Shown in pieces: positions 8,674 through 17,481 of a DNA stretch of 64,000 bases. Positions within the stretch are counted from its first letter, which is position 1, and every line of letters starts with the position of its first letter. Source of the stretch: Ferrovibrio sp. (GTDB lineage: Bacteria > Pseudomonadota > Alphaproteobacteria > Ferrovibrionales > Ferrovibrionaceae); the NCBI RefSeq assembly GCF_002796975.1, contig NZ_PEKV01000005.1, positions 166,839-230,838 of the forward strand. Reading direction: 5' to 3'. The notes beneath the pieces are model-generated. The model worked only from the letters and a program-made list of their open reading frames with translations, was not told the origin of the DNA and searched no databases. The position numbers were made by a program, and so were the translations under genes.

Positions 8674-8701
8674 TTTCGCAATCACAACCGGAGGGGAAGA
8701 T

Positions 8702-9760
8702 ATGACATCAATGATCAAGACGCTCGCATTCGCGGGTGCCGTGGCGATGGGGCTGAGCGGTGCGGCTCTGGCCCAGGACCTGCCGAAGACGCCGCTGAAA
8801 GTGGTCGGCGCCTGGGGCAACCTGACCCAGTATAAGGAATACGAGCAGCCGTTCTGGACCAAGGAAATCACCCAGAAGTCCAAGGGCGCCATCACCGCCG
8901 AAATCACCCCGTTCAATGAAATGGGCCTGAAGGGCGCGGAAATCTTCCGCCTGATGCGCCTCGGCGTGATCGATTTCGGTTCCACCGTGCTGGGCTATGT
9001 CGCCGCCGATGATGCGCGCAACGAAGCCGTCGATCTCGCCGGCCTGTCGCCGGATGTCGAAACCGCGCGCAAGGTGTCGGATGCCTACAAGCCGGTCTAT
9101 GACAAGTTCTACCGCGAGCGTTTCGGCGTGCAGGTACTCGGCATCTGGCCGTATTCCGCGCAGGTGCTGTTCTGCAACGGTGAGATCAAGGGCCTGGCCG
9201 ACCTGAAGGGCAAGAAGGTGCGCACCGGCAACCGCACGCTGGCGGAATTCGTCGAGGCCTTCGGCGGCACCGGCGTGACACTGGCCTTCAACGAAGTGGT
9301 GCCGGCACTGCAGAACAAGGTGGTCGACTGCGCCATCACCGGCACGCTGTCGGGCAATTCGGCCAAATGGTACGAAGTGGCGACGCATATCTATGCCCTG
9401 CCGCTGGGCTGGAGCCACGTCATGCACGGCGTCAATGTGAAGACCTGGGACCGACTTGACCCGAAGGTGAAGAGCTTCCTGCAGACCGAGATCAAGGGCC
9501 TGGAAGACCGCATCTGGAAGGCTGCTGCCGAGGAAACCCAGCAGGGTTACGACTGCAACGCCGGCAAGGACAGCTGCAAGCTCGGCACCAAGGCCAAGAT
9601 GACCGTCGTGCCGGTCACCGAGGCCGACAAGGCCCTGCTGAAGAAGGCGATGGCAGAGACCGTCGTGCCGAAATGGGCGGCGCGCTGCTCGGGCGATTGC
9701 GTTCCGGCCTGGAACGACAGTATCGGCAAGATCGTCGGCATCACCGCCAAGGCGAAGTAA
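8702..9760 (+). CDS. TRAP transporter solute-binding protein, DctP family
   Basis: 352 residues. A Sec signal peptide ends at AALAQ (about residue 25). The mature part has the DctP fold landmarks: FNEMGLKGAEIFRLMRLGVIDFGS (residues about 72-95), LADLKGKKVRTGNRTLAEFVEAFGGTGVTLAFNEVVPALQNKVVDCAITG (about 160-215) with the conserved Arg of the KVRTGN segment that binds the ligand carboxylate, then WSHVMHGVNVKTWDRLDPKVKSFL. Cys residues near the C-terminus (YDCNAGKDSCK, ARCSGDCVP) may form disulfides. Operon position between DUF1445 and 5-oxoprolinase suggests a 5-oxoproline or acidic amino-acid-like ligand (inference). Confidence 0.93.
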   Translation: MTSMIKTLAFAGAVAMGLSGAALAQDLPKTPLKVVGAWGNLTQYKEYEQPFWTKEITQKSKGAITAEITPFNEMGLKGAEIFRLMRLGVIDFGSTVLGYVAADDARNEAVDLAGLSPDVETARKVSDAYKPVYDKFYRERFGVQVLGIWPYSAQVLFCNGEIKGLADLKGKKVRTGNRTLAEFVEAFGGTGVTLAFNEVVPALQNKVVDCAITGTLSGNSAKWYEVATHIYALPLGWSHVMHGVNVKTWDRLDPKVKSFLQTEIKGLEDRIWKAAAEETQQGYDCNAGKDSCKLGTKAKMTVVPVTEADKALLKKAMAETVVPKWAARCSGDCVPAWNDSIGKIVGITAKAK

Positions 9761-9776
9761 GCTCGGTGTAACGGAC

Positions 9777-9798
9777 GGGGCCGCCCTGGCGCGGCCCC
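9777..9798 (+). terminator. Hairpin between dctP and dctQ-like genes
   Basis: GGGGCCGC-CCTGGC-GCGGCCCC is a perfect 8-bp GC stem followed by GCCTGCTTTT. It lies 16 bases after the DctP-like stop and 30 before the next start. Because the downstream genes clearly belong to the same operon it is more likely a partial terminator or 3-prime stabiliser of the binding-protein mRNA than a full stop. Confidence 0.65.
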
Positions 9799-9828
9799 GC
9801 CTGCTTTTGACTGAATCCGGGGGACATT

Positions 9829-10446
9829 ATGACCGCGCTGCTCGATCGCTGGCTCGGCTTTGCCGACCGCATTTCCCACTACGCCATCTGGGCCGGCGGC
9901 ACTCTGGTTCTCGCCTCCGCCATTCTGGTGTCCGTCGACGTTCTGCTGCGCAAGCTGCTCCTGGTGTCGCTGGGCGGCGCCGACGAGCTTTCGGGCTATG
10001 CCTTCGCCATCGGCACCACCTGGGCGCTGGCCTTCACCCTGCTGCGCCGCGCCAATGTGCGCGTGGACGCGCTGTATATCCATCTGCCGCAGATTCTCTG
10101 CGCCATCCTCGACATTCTTGCTCTGATCGCCTTTGGCGGCTTCCTCGCGCTGCTGACCTGGCAGGCCTGGGCTGTGCTCGATACTTCGCTGGCCTTCCAG
10201 GCCCGTGCCACCACGCCGCTGGCGACACCACTGTGGATGCCGCAGTCGCTCTGGCTGATCGGACTGGTCTTCTTCCTTTTCACCATTCTGCCGCTGCTGC
10301 TGCGCAGCCTGTTCGCGCTGCTGGGCGGCGATCTCGCCAAGGTGCGCAGCCTCGCCGGTGCACGCACCATTGAGGAAGACGCCGCCGACGAAGCCGCCCA
10401 CACTGCCAACATAAAATTGGCCGCCACTCTCAAGCCGCAGGACTGA
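9829..10446 (+). CDS. TRAP transporter small permease subunit, DctQ family
   Basis: 205 residues, with four hydrophobic segments (roughly 20-40, 55-75, 90-115, 140-165), the pattern of the DctQ subunit. AILVSVDVLLRKLLLVSLGGADELSGYAFAIGTTWALAFTLLRRANVRVD contains the typical R-K and E-L/G motifs of this subunit. It partners the large permease, whose gene starts four bases after its stop. The C-terminal 40 residues are an acidic/basic cytoplasmic tail. Confidence 0.9.
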   Translation: MTALLDRWLGFADRISHYAIWAGGTLVLASAILVSVDVLLRKLLLVSLGGADELSGYAFAIGTTWALAFTLLRRANVRVDALYIHLPQILCAILDILALIAFGGFLALLTWQAWAVLDTSLAFQARATTPLATPLWMPQSLWLIGLVFFLFTILPLLLRSLFALLGGDLAKVRSLAGARTIEEDAADEAAHTANIKLAATLKPQD

Positions 10447-10450
10447 ACCG

Positions 10451-11734
10451 ATGCTTGGCACAACGCTCGTTCTCCTGCTCGCCCTGCTGGCTGCCGCCCT
10501 GCCGGTGGCCGGTGCGCTCGGCACGCTCGGCCTGCTGCTCGACAAAATCTATTCGAAGATGCCGCTCAGCCTGGCACTGGGCGAGGTCGCCTGGTCGTCA
10601 TCGAAAGACTTTCTGCTGGTCTCGATCCCGATGTTCATCCTGCTCGGCGAGGTCCTGCTGCGCGCCGGTGTCGCCGAGCGTATGTATGCCGCCATGGTGA
10701 AATGGCTGGCCTGGATTCCCGGCGGCCTGATGCATTCCAACATCGGCGCCTGTGCCATCTTTGCCGCCACCTCGGGTTCGTCGGTCGCCACCGCCGCCAC
10801 GGTCGGCACCGTGGCTTTGCCGCTGGTCAAGAAGCACGGTTATAACGAACGCCTGTTCCTCGGCACCCTGGCGGCCGGTGGCACGCTCGGTATTCTCATT
10901 CCGCCGTCGATCAACATGATCATCTATGCGGTACTGACCGACACCTCGATCCCGAAGCTGTATCTCGCCGGTATCATTCCCGGCCTCGGCCTGGCGGTTC
11001 TCTTCATGGCGCTGGTCGCCGTCTGCTGCGTGGTGAAGCCGGCTTGGGGCGGCAGCACGCAGAGTTACAGCTGGAGCGAACGCCTCGCCAGCCTGGTCGA
11101 CCTGCTGCCGCCGCTTGGCATCTTCCTCGTCGTGGTCGGCTCGATCTATGCCGGCCTGGCGACGCCGACCGAAGCCGCTTCGCTCGGCGTGGTGGCAGCA
11201 CTCGGGCTGGCGGCCTTCTATCGGCGGCTGTCGATTGCCATGCTGAAAGAGGTGATGGAAAACACCATGCGCACCACGGCCATGGTGATGATGATCATCG
11301 TCGCGGCCTATTTCCTCAATTTCGTCATCTCGGCCATCGGCCTGACCACGATGCTGACCGATTTCATCGCCGGTCTCGGCCTGTCGAAATTCGAGATGCT
11401 GATCGCGCTGGTGATCTTCTACCTGATCCTCGGCTGCTTCATGGAAACATTGTCGATGATGATCACCACGATTCCCATCGTAGCGCCGGTGATGTTCGGG
11501 CTCGGCTTCGATCCGATCTGGTTCGGCATCATCATCATCATCCTGATCGAGATGGCGCTGATCACGCCGCCGGTCGGCCTCAACCTCTTCGTCGTGCAGT
11601 CGCTGCGCACCCATGGCACGCTGAACGACGTGATCGCCGGCTCGGTGCCCTTCGTCGGCATCATGGTGCTGCTGATCCTGCTCCTCACGATCTTCCCGGG
11701 GCTTGCGCTCTGGCTGCCGACTGCTTTTGGTTAG
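10451..11734 (+). CDS. TRAP transporter large permease subunit, DctM family
   Basis: 427 residues, about 12 hydrophobic segments, normal size for DctM. Family landmarks: DFLLVSIPMFILLGEVLLRAGVAERMYAAM, the GSSVATAATVGTVALPLVKKHGYNERLFLGTLAAGGTLGILIPPSINMIIYAVLTDTSIPKLYLAGIIPGL signature and EMALITPPVGLNLFVVQS near the C-terminus. The transporter uses the sodium gradient to import the ligand handed over by the DctP-type protein encoded two genes upstream. Ten bases separate its stop from the DUF2848 start. Confidence 0.95.
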   Translation: MLGTTLVLLLALLAAALPVAGALGTLGLLLDKIYSKMPLSLALGEVAWSSSKDFLLVSIPMFILLGEVLLRAGVAERMYAAMVKWLAWIPGGLMHSNIGACAIFAATSGSSVATAATVGTVALPLVKKHGYNERLFLGTLAAGGTLGILIPPSINMIIYAVLTDTSIPKLYLAGIIPGLGLAVLFMALVAVCCVVKPAWGGSTQSYSWSERLASLVDLLPPLGIFLVVVGSIYAGLATPTEAASLGVVAALGLAAFYRRLSIAMLKEVMENTMRTTAMVMMIIVAAYFLNFVISAIGLTTMLTDFIAGLGLSKFEMLIALVIFYLILGCFMETLSMMITTIPIVAPVMFGLGFDPIWFGIIIIILIEMALITPPVGLNLFVVQSLRTHGTLNDVIAGSVPFVGIMVLLILLLTIFPGLALWLPTAFG

Positions 11735-11744
11735 GATTCCGAAC

Positions 11745-12425
11745 ATGCTGACTTTCGACCGCCTCTGGCAGGACAAGCGCGACCGCGTCGCCGTGCAGAT
11801 CGACACTTTGATCGTGGCCGGTTGGGCCGGCCGTGACGCGCATGCCATCGAACACCATATCGAAGAACTCGCCGCGATCGGCGTGCCGCGGCCGAGCAGC
11901 GTGCCGCTGTTCTATCGCATCGGCACCGGCCAGCTGAGCCAGACCACGCATCTGCAGGTGCTCGGCCCGGATACCTCGGGTGAGGTCGAGCCGGTGGTGC
12001 TGTCGCTGGCTGACGGCCTCTGGGTCGCAGTCGGTTCGGATCACACCGACCGCAAGGCTGAATCAGCCGGTGTCGCGCTCTCCAAGCAGCTCTGCTCGAA
12101 AGTGGTCGGCACCGGGCTCTGGCGCTACGAGGAAGTGGCCCCGCACTGGGACAGTCTGATCCTGCGCGCCTGGGCGACCATCGATGGCCAGCGCACCCTG
12201 TATCAGGAAGGCGCGGTCTCCGGCCTGCGCAGTCCGGCCGACCTGATGCAGCGCTACAGCAACGCCGCCACGCTCCCTCCGGGCAGCCTGATGTTCGGCG
12301 GCACCATCGGCGCCATCGGCGGCATCCGCCCGGGCACGCGGTTCGAGATGGAACTGGAAGACCCGGTGCTGCAGCGCAAGCTCAACCACGCCTACGATAT
12401 CGAGGCGCTTCCTGTTGTAGCCTGA
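11745..12425 (+). CDS. DUF2848 family protein
   Basis: 226 residues from MLTFDRLWQDKRDRVAVQID; the track ORF begins 14 codons earlier inside the DctM gene and is less likely. Features match DUF2848: LIVAGWAGRDAHAIEHHIEELAAIGVPRPSSVPLFYRI, VGSDHTDRKAESAGVALSKQLCSKVVG (a conserved polar block that could bind metal) and PGSLMFGGTIGAIGGIRPGTRFEMELEDPV, which recalls the C-terminal part of fumarylacetoacetate hydrolase-type proteins. No reaction is established that I know of. It lies between the TRAP permease and the 5-oxoprolinase genes and so probably acts on the imported compound or a derivative. Confidence 0.8.
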   Translation: MLTFDRLWQDKRDRVAVQIDTLIVAGWAGRDAHAIEHHIEELAAIGVPRPSSVPLFYRIGTGQLSQTTHLQVLGPDTSGEVEPVVLSLADGLWVAVGSDHTDRKAESAGVALSKQLCSKVVGTGLWRYEEVAPHWDSLILRAWATIDGQRTLYQEGAVSGLRSPADLMQRYSNAATLPPGSLMFGGTIGAIGGIRPGTRFEMELEDPVLQRKLNHAYDIEALPVVA

Positions 12426-12449
12426 GCAGGCCCGCTCTATGACTCCGGT

Positions 12450-13178
12450 ATGAGCGCCTATCCCCAGATCCGGTCCTTCGGCGATACCGGCTTCAGTGTC
12501 GAATTCGGCGAGGGCATCGACCGTGGCATCAATGCCATGGTGATGGCGCTGCATGCCGCACTGACCGACACGCGTCCGGCTGGTCTGGTGGAAACCATCC
12601 CGTCTTTCCGCGCCCTGCTGGTGCAATACGATCCGCTCGCCACCAGCCGCGCCGATCTCGAAAGCCATGTGCGCGGGTTGCTCGACGGGCTGAAGCCGCA
12701 GCAGCACGCCGGTCGGCTCTGGCGTTTGCCGGTCTGCTATGCCGAGGAGTTTGCGCCCGATCTGGCCGAGGTCGCCGAACGCTGCAAGGTCACGCCGCAG
12801 AAGGTGATCGAGATTCATACCGGCGGACGTTATTTCGTCTACATGCTCGGCTTCATGCCGGGCCTCGCCTATATGGGCGGGCTCGATGCCGTGCTGCATC
12901 TGCCGCGCCGGTCCTCGCCGCGCACCAAGGTTCCCCAAGGCTCGGTCGCCATCGCCGAATCGATGACGACAATCTACCCCTGGGAAAGCCCGGGCGGCTG
13001 GCATCTGCTGGGCCGCACGCCGCTCAAACTGTTCGATGCCGCGCGCGAAGAACCGATCCTGCTCGGCGCCGGCGATGAAGTGACTTATGTCGCGGTCTCT
13101 GCAGATGATTATGCCGCGATGCTGCACCAGGTTGAGGATGGCTCGTTCGACTATGCTGCGCTCAGGGTGAAAGCATGA
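12450..13178 (+). CDS. pxpB: 5-oxoprolinase subunit PxpB
   Basis: 242 residues, KipI/allophanate hydrolase subunit 1 family. Conserved GGRYFVYMLGFMPGLAYMGGLD (about 125-148), SSPRTKVPQGSVAIAESMTTIYPWESPGGWHLLGRTP (about 153-190) and the C-terminal GDEVTYVAVSADDY segment. PxpABC hydrolyses the lactam 5-oxo-L-proline to L-glutamate at the expense of ATP; B and C form the ATP-dependent activation part. Stop and the pxpC start overlap by four bases (ATGA). Older databases name it allophanate hydrolase or KipI, but the presence of all three pxp genes side by side supports oxoprolinase. Confidence 0.93.
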   Translation: MSAYPQIRSFGDTGFSVEFGEGIDRGINAMVMALHAALTDTRPAGLVETIPSFRALLVQYDPLATSRADLESHVRGLLDGLKPQQHAGRLWRLPVCYAEEFAPDLAEVAERCKVTPQKVIEIHTGGRYFVYMLGFMPGLAYMGGLDAVLHLPRRSSPRTKVPQGSVAIAESMTTIYPWESPGGWHLLGRTPLKLFDAAREEPILLGAGDEVTYVAVSADDYAAMLHQVEDGSFDYAALRVKA

Positions 13179-14224
13179 GCGCCCGCTTCCTCGATGTCGT
13201 CGCGCCCGGGCTGATGACCTCGGTGCAGGATCTCGGCCGGCTCGGTGCGCAGGCGCTCGGCATGCCGGTGGCCGGCGCTACCGATGCGATTGCGCTGCGG
13301 CTCGCCAACGCGGTGGTCGGCAATCCGGAAAATACCGGCGCGCTGGAAATCGGCTATCTCGGGCCGACGCTGGTGGCGGCTGCTGACGGCGTGCGCGTCG
13401 TGCTTGGCGGCAAGGCGAAACTCACCCTGCAGCCCGCCGATGGCAGCGAGGCGCGACCCGCAAAACCCTGGCGTTCGCTGCTGCTGAAACGCGGCGATAA
13501 ACTCACCATCGGTGCGGTGGACGAGGGCGGTGTCGCCTATCTGGCGGTCGCCGGCGGGTTTGCGATTCCCGCCTTCATGAGCAGCCTGTCGACCTATATG
13601 CGCTCCGGGCTGGGCGGCTTCGAGGGTCGCGCGCTGAAAGCCGGCGACAGTCTGCCGCTCAATACGATTGCCGCCGAAGGCGACGAACGCGAACTCGCCG
13701 ATGAGATTGACTATGGCTCCGGTCCGATCCGCGTGGTGCTCGGCCCGCAGGAAGACCGCTTCACGCAAAAGGGCATCGAGACCTTCCTGTCGGCCACCTA
13801 CAGCATCACCAAGGAAGCCGACCGCATGGGCATCCGGCTCGAAGGCGAGACGGTGGAACACACGCGCGGCGCCGATATTGCCTCCGAAGGCGTCGTCACC
13901 GGATCGATCCAGGTGCCGGGCAACGGCAAGCCGATCATCCTGATGGCGGATCGCCAGACCACCGGCGGCTATACCAAGATCGCCACGGTGATTTCCGCCG
14001 ATCTCGCCCGCGTTGGCCGCATGAAGCCCGGCGATACGCTCAGCTTCACGGCTGTCGAGGTCGCCGCCGCCGAAGCCGCGCGCCGCGAACAGGAAAAGAT
14101 GGTACGCCGCCTGATCGAGGGCATCCGCACGGCACCGCCCGATGTCACTCTCGACCTGAACGCGCTATATACGCAGAATCTGATCAGCGGCGCAGTCGAT
14201 GCCCCCAGCGGGCACTGGCGCTAG
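13175..14224 (+). CDS. pxpC: 5-oxoprolinase subunit PxpC
   Basis: 349 residues, KipA/allophanate hydrolase subunit 2 (biotin-dependent carboxyltransferase-like) family. N-terminal VVAPGLMTSVQDLGRLGAQALGMPVAGATDAIALRLANAVVGNPENTGALEIGYLGPTL is the family signature; YLAVAGGFAIPAFMSSLSTYMRSGLGGFEGRALKAGDSLPL and VTGSIQVPGNGKPIILMADRQTTGGYTKIATVISADLARVGRMKPGD are further diagnostic blocks. Works with PxpB and PxpA in ATP-dependent opening of 5-oxoproline. Translationally coupled to pxpB and 12 bases ahead of pxpA. Confidence 0.93.
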   Translation: MSARFLDVVAPGLMTSVQDLGRLGAQALGMPVAGATDAIALRLANAVVGNPENTGALEIGYLGPTLVAAADGVRVVLGGKAKLTLQPADGSEARPAKPWRSLLLKRGDKLTIGAVDEGGVAYLAVAGGFAIPAFMSSLSTYMRSGLGGFEGRALKAGDSLPLNTIAAEGDERELADEIDYGSGPIRVVLGPQEDRFTQKGIETFLSATYSITKEADRMGIRLEGETVEHTRGADIASEGVVTGSIQVPGNGKPIILMADRQTTGGYTKIATVISADLARVGRMKPGDTLSFTAVEVAAAEAARREQEKMVRRLIEGIRTAPPDVTLDLNALYTQNLISGAVDAPSGHWR

Positions 14225-14236
14225 GGAGACTGTCTC

Positions 14237-15010
14237 ATGACGACGAAGACTAACCTGAACAGCGATCTCGGCGAAAGCTACGGTGCCTGGACCATGGGCG
14301 ACGATGCGGCGATGCTCGGCGTCGTCGGCACCGCCAATGTCGCCTGCGGCTTCCATGCCGGTGACTGGAGCGTGATGCAGGCCACCGTGGCGGAGGCCGT
14401 GAAGAATGGCGTGTCGATCGGCGCGCATCCCTCCTATCCCGATCTGCAGGGTTTCGGCCGCCGGCCGATGACCATGAGCAACAGGGAAGTCGAAGCGCTG
14501 ATGGCCTACCAGATCGGCGCGCTGATGGGCGTGGCGGCGACGAAGGGCGGCAAGGTCACGCATGTGAAGCCGCATGGCGCCATCAACAACAAGGCTGCCA
14601 CCGACATGGATCTCGCCATGGCGCTGGCGCGTGGCATCGCCGGCGTGTCGAAAGACCTGATCTTCCTGGCGCCGGCCGGCTCGGCCATGGTGACGGCGGC
14701 CGCCAAGGCCAACCTGCCGGTGGCGCAGGAAGTCTTTGCCGACCGCAATTACGATGACGATGGCAACCTGGTGCCGCGCGGCCAGCCGCATGCCATGGTG
14801 CATGACAATGACGAGGCACTGAAGAATGTGCTGCGCATGGTGCAGGAACGCGCCATCGTCTCGGTCACCGGCAAGCGCATCCCCTGCAATGTCGATTCGA
14901 TCTGCGTGCATGGCGACAGCGCCGGCGCGGTCTCCATGGCGCGCCACATCCGTACCGGGCTGGAGCAGGCCGGCGTGAAACTGGTCACGCTGCCGGAGAT
15001 GCTGGAGTAA
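14237..15010 (+). CDS. pxpA: 5-oxoprolinase subunit PxpA
   Basis: 257 residues, LamB/YcsF family, full length. Signature LNSDLGESYGAWTMGDDAAMLGVVGTANVACGFHAGD at the N-terminus, IGAHPSYPDLQGFGRRPM, VTHVKPHGAINNKAATD, EVFADRNYDDDGNLVPRGQPHAMVHD and VDSICVHGDSAGAVSMARHIR; the His and Asp residues of these blocks line the active site of this TIM-barrel-like protein. PxpA carries the lactam-hydrolysing step with PxpBC. Last gene of the operon; a leading GGGAGA ribosome site is present. Cytoplasmic; product L-glutamate enters central nitrogen metabolism. Confidence 0.95.
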   Translation: MTTKTNLNSDLGESYGAWTMGDDAAMLGVVGTANVACGFHAGDWSVMQATVAEAVKNGVSIGAHPSYPDLQGFGRRPMTMSNREVEALMAYQIGALMGVAATKGGKVTHVKPHGAINNKAATDMDLAMALARGIAGVSKDLIFLAPAGSAMVTAAAKANLPVAQEVFADRNYDDDGNLVPRGQPHAMVHDNDEALKNVLRMVQERAIVSVTGKRIPCNVDSICVHGDSAGAVSMARHIRTGLEQAGVKLVTLPEMLE

Positions 15011-15105
15011 TCTGCACCAGGATATTTGTATTTTCATAAATCCGTTGACTGAGTGAGTGACCTGGCTTAACCCTCGACGGTGATTTCGGTTTCGGGGGAA
15101 TACCA

Positions 15106-16728
15106 GTGATAAGCCGCAGCAGCAGTCGTTCCGCCACTATTCTCGCGTTGGTAGTTGGTTGTGCGGTCACTACGTCTGCTGTCGCGCAGAGCGCCGCCGA
15201 GCCCAAATGGGGCCCTCATATCGATCTTGAGGCCAAGCCGGGCACGAAACGCTCGCTGAGCGAAGCCGATCTGTTCATTCCCGTCGCGCAGTCCGCCGAC
15301 ACCCTGTTGTTCGCCAATCTGCGCCTGCGCATGGACGATAACGACAGCAACGAGGGCAATTACGGCCTTGGTGTCCGCCACATGCTGGAGAGCGGCTGGA
15401 ATCTGGGCGCCTACGGTTATTTCGATCGGCGCCGCACCGAATACGACAACCACTTCAACCAGGTGACCCTCGGTGTCGAAGCGCTGTCGCAGGACTGGGA
15501 TCTGCGCGCCAACTATTACGCGCCGGTCGGGCGGCGCAGCCACAATATTGACAGCCTGAACACCGCCGAAGTCTCCGGCACCACGGTGATCTTCCGCGGC
15601 GGCGAGGAACGCAGCATGGGCGGTTTCGATGCGGAGGTCGGCCGGCGCGTGCCGCTGTTCGACGCATCTGCCGACCGGCAGTTCCGCATCTTTGGCGGCG
15701 CCTACCATTTCAGCGAAAGCGGTGTGGAGGATATCAGCGGCCCGCGCGCCCGTGCCGAACTCACCTTCGACAGCGTGCCGTATCTGTGGGAAGGCTCGCG
15801 CTTCAGCATCGGTGCCGAATGGCAGCATGACGATCCGCGCGGCAGCCAGGGCTTCCTCACCGCCCGCCTGCGCATACCTTTTCAGGTATACGGACGCCCT
15901 GCCTCCACGTTGACGCCGATGGAACGCCGCATGGCCGATCCCGTCGTGCGCGATATCGACGTGGTCAGCCAGGCCGGCCAGTTCAGCGCGCCGGAGACGG
16001 CGACTCAGCTGGCGAATGGCTCGACCTTCACCGTACTGAACAGCGCGACCACGGCGGGTGACGATCTCGATGATGTCGTCACGGCGGCCGGCAATAATTC
16101 GACGGTCATTCTGGCCGGTGCCTTCCAGACGACGGGTCTCAATGCAGTCAGCCTGGCCTTCAACCAGACCCTGACCGGATTCGCCACGGTGCGCAGTGCC
16201 TCTGGTCGTACGGCTGTCGTGAATACCGGCGCGTCGATCAATGGCACCAATATGACCACCACGACCGTACAACTCAATGCTGGTGGCCGGCTGGAAGGCG
16301 TGACGGTGACGGGTGCCTACAGCGGCGGCGCCGCTGGCCGCGTGGTGCAGGTGGCAGACGGCTCCACCGGCGTGCATATCGAGAATAGCATCATCACCGG
16401 AACGCAGAGCGGCGCGGCCGTGGGCAACGTCGTGACCATCGGTCAGAACACCTCGGTTACTCTGCGCAACAACACCATCACGGCGAGCGGCAGCGGCACT
16501 GCCACCACCATGACGGCGCTGTTTGCCAGCAGTTCAAACACGACGCTGACCTTTACCGGCAACACGATCAGTGCGACCGGCGGCACTACGAACAACATTG
16601 TCAATTTCGGTGCCGGCGTCACCACCATCACCGGCGACTCGACCGGCAATATCCGTGGCAGTGGCAACTGTGTCGGTACGCCGGCCAGCGGCAGCATCGG
16701 CTTCACCAACGGCACGACCTGCCCGTAA
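15106..16728 (+). CDS. Inverse-autotransporter-like outer-membrane protein with repetitive passenger
   Basis: 540 residues from a GTG start with GGGGGAA seven bases upstream. A signal peptide (to AVAQS, about residue 29) is followed by some 240 residues of alternating aromatic/polar strands (ADTLLFANLRLRMDD, EGNYGLGVRHMLESGWNLGAYGYFDRRRTEYDNHFNQVTLGVEALSQDWDLRANYYAPVG, FRIFGGAYHF, SRFSIGAEWQHDDPRGSQGFLTARLRIPF) that match the inverse autotransporter beta-barrel of the intimin/invasin type. After a linker, residues about 310-520 are Thr/Asn/Gly-rich with right-handed beta-helix-like turns (GVHIENSIITGTQSG, VTLRNNTITASGSG, LTFTGNTISATGG). The only mature cysteines lie in the last 20 residues (GNCVG...TTCP) and could form a disulfide. 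Barrel first, passenger last is the inverse order. Exported surface role inferred; ligand unknown. Confidence 0.75.
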   Translation: MISRSSSRSATILALVVGCAVTTSAVAQSAAEPKWGPHIDLEAKPGTKRSLSEADLFIPVAQSADTLLFANLRLRMDDNDSNEGNYGLGVRHMLESGWNLGAYGYFDRRRTEYDNHFNQVTLGVEALSQDWDLRANYYAPVGRRSHNIDSLNTAEVSGTTVIFRGGEERSMGGFDAEVGRRVPLFDASADRQFRIFGGAYHFSESGVEDISGPRARAELTFDSVPYLWEGSRFSIGAEWQHDDPRGSQGFLTARLRIPFQVYGRPASTLTPMERRMADPVVRDIDVVSQAGQFSAPETATQLANGSTFTVLNSATTAGDDLDDVVTAAGNNSTVILAGAFQTTGLNAVSLAFNQTLTGFATVRSASGRTAVVNTGASINGTNMTTTTVQLNAGGRLEGVTVTGAYSGGAAGRVVQVADGSTGVHIENSIITGTQSGAAVGNVVTIGQNTSVTLRNNTITASGSGTATTMTALFASSSNTTLTFTGNTISATGGTTNNIVNFGAGVTTITGDSTGNIRGSGNCVGTPASGSIGFTNGTTCP

Positions 16729-16800
16729 CGCCGGGCACGGCTCCGGCTTGACGGCTCCCCCCGTTGCCCGGCAAGACTGGGCGACGGGGAGAGTGTCAGT

Positions 16801-17451
16801 ATGACCAAGTCGAAATCCGCCAAGCCCACACAGAAAAAAAGCCGTCAGCCGGATGTAACGCGGCGCAACATTCTCGATGCGGCGCTTTATGAATTCGCCG
16901 CCAAGGGTCTGGCCGGCGCGCGGGTCGACGAGATCGCCGCGCGTTCGGGCTCCAACAAGCGCATGATCTACGAGTATTTCGGCAACAAGGAGGGCCTCTG
17001 GCTCACCGTGCTGGAAAACGCGTATACGCGGATGCGCGAGGAGGAACATGCCATCGACGTGGCGCGCATGAAGCCGGAAGACGGCATGCGCTACCTGATG
17101 GAGTTCAATTTCAAATTCTGTTCGCGCAATCCCGAATTCATCGCGCTGCTGAATGCCGAGAACCTGCACAAGGCCAGCTATCTGAAGGATTCCAAAAAGA
17201 TCCGCGAGCTCTACACGCCGCTGCTGGTGGTGATTACCGATCTGCTGCAGCGCGGCCAGAAAGACGGCGTGTTCCGCAAAGGGGTCGATCCGGTCGAGCT
17301 TTACACCACGATTGCAGCGCTGGGTTTCTTTTACTTTTCCAACATCCATACGCTGTCGACCATTTTCGGCCGCAACCTGCTGTCGCCGAAACAGCAGAAA
17401 ACCCGCCTCGACCATTCCATGGAAGTGGTGCTGGGCTACCTGCGGCCTTGA
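16801..17451 (+). CDS. TetR/AcrR family transcriptional regulator
   Basis: 216 residues. A Lys-rich N-terminal tail (MTKSKSAKPTQKKSRQP) precedes the TetR helix-turn-helix (RRNILDAALYEFAAKGLAGARVDEIAARSGSNKRMIYEYFGNKEGLW, residues about 21-67). The C-terminal all-helical domain (FNFKFCSRNPEFIALLNAEN ... FFYFSNIHTLSTIFGRNL) is the type common in regulators of carboxylate or sugar-acid degradation. A hairpin (CCGTTGCCC...GGGCGACGG, 16761-16787) abuts its ribosome site. The same 16-bp dyad upstream of the TctC gene and of the catabolic operon at 20.8 kb makes it the probable repressor of both. Confidence 0.93.
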   Translation: MTKSKSAKPTQKKSRQPDVTRRNILDAALYEFAAKGLAGARVDEIAARSGSNKRMIYEYFGNKEGLWLTVLENAYTRMREEEHAIDVARMKPEDGMRYLMEFNFKFCSRNPEFIALLNAENLHKASYLKDSKKIRELYTPLLVVITDLLQRGQKDGVFRKGVDPVELYTTIAALGFFYFSNIHTLSTIFGRNLLSPKQQKTRLDHSMEVVLGYLRP

Positions 17452-17481
17452 GGCGACCGGGCAGCGGCCCGGCCGAATTTC

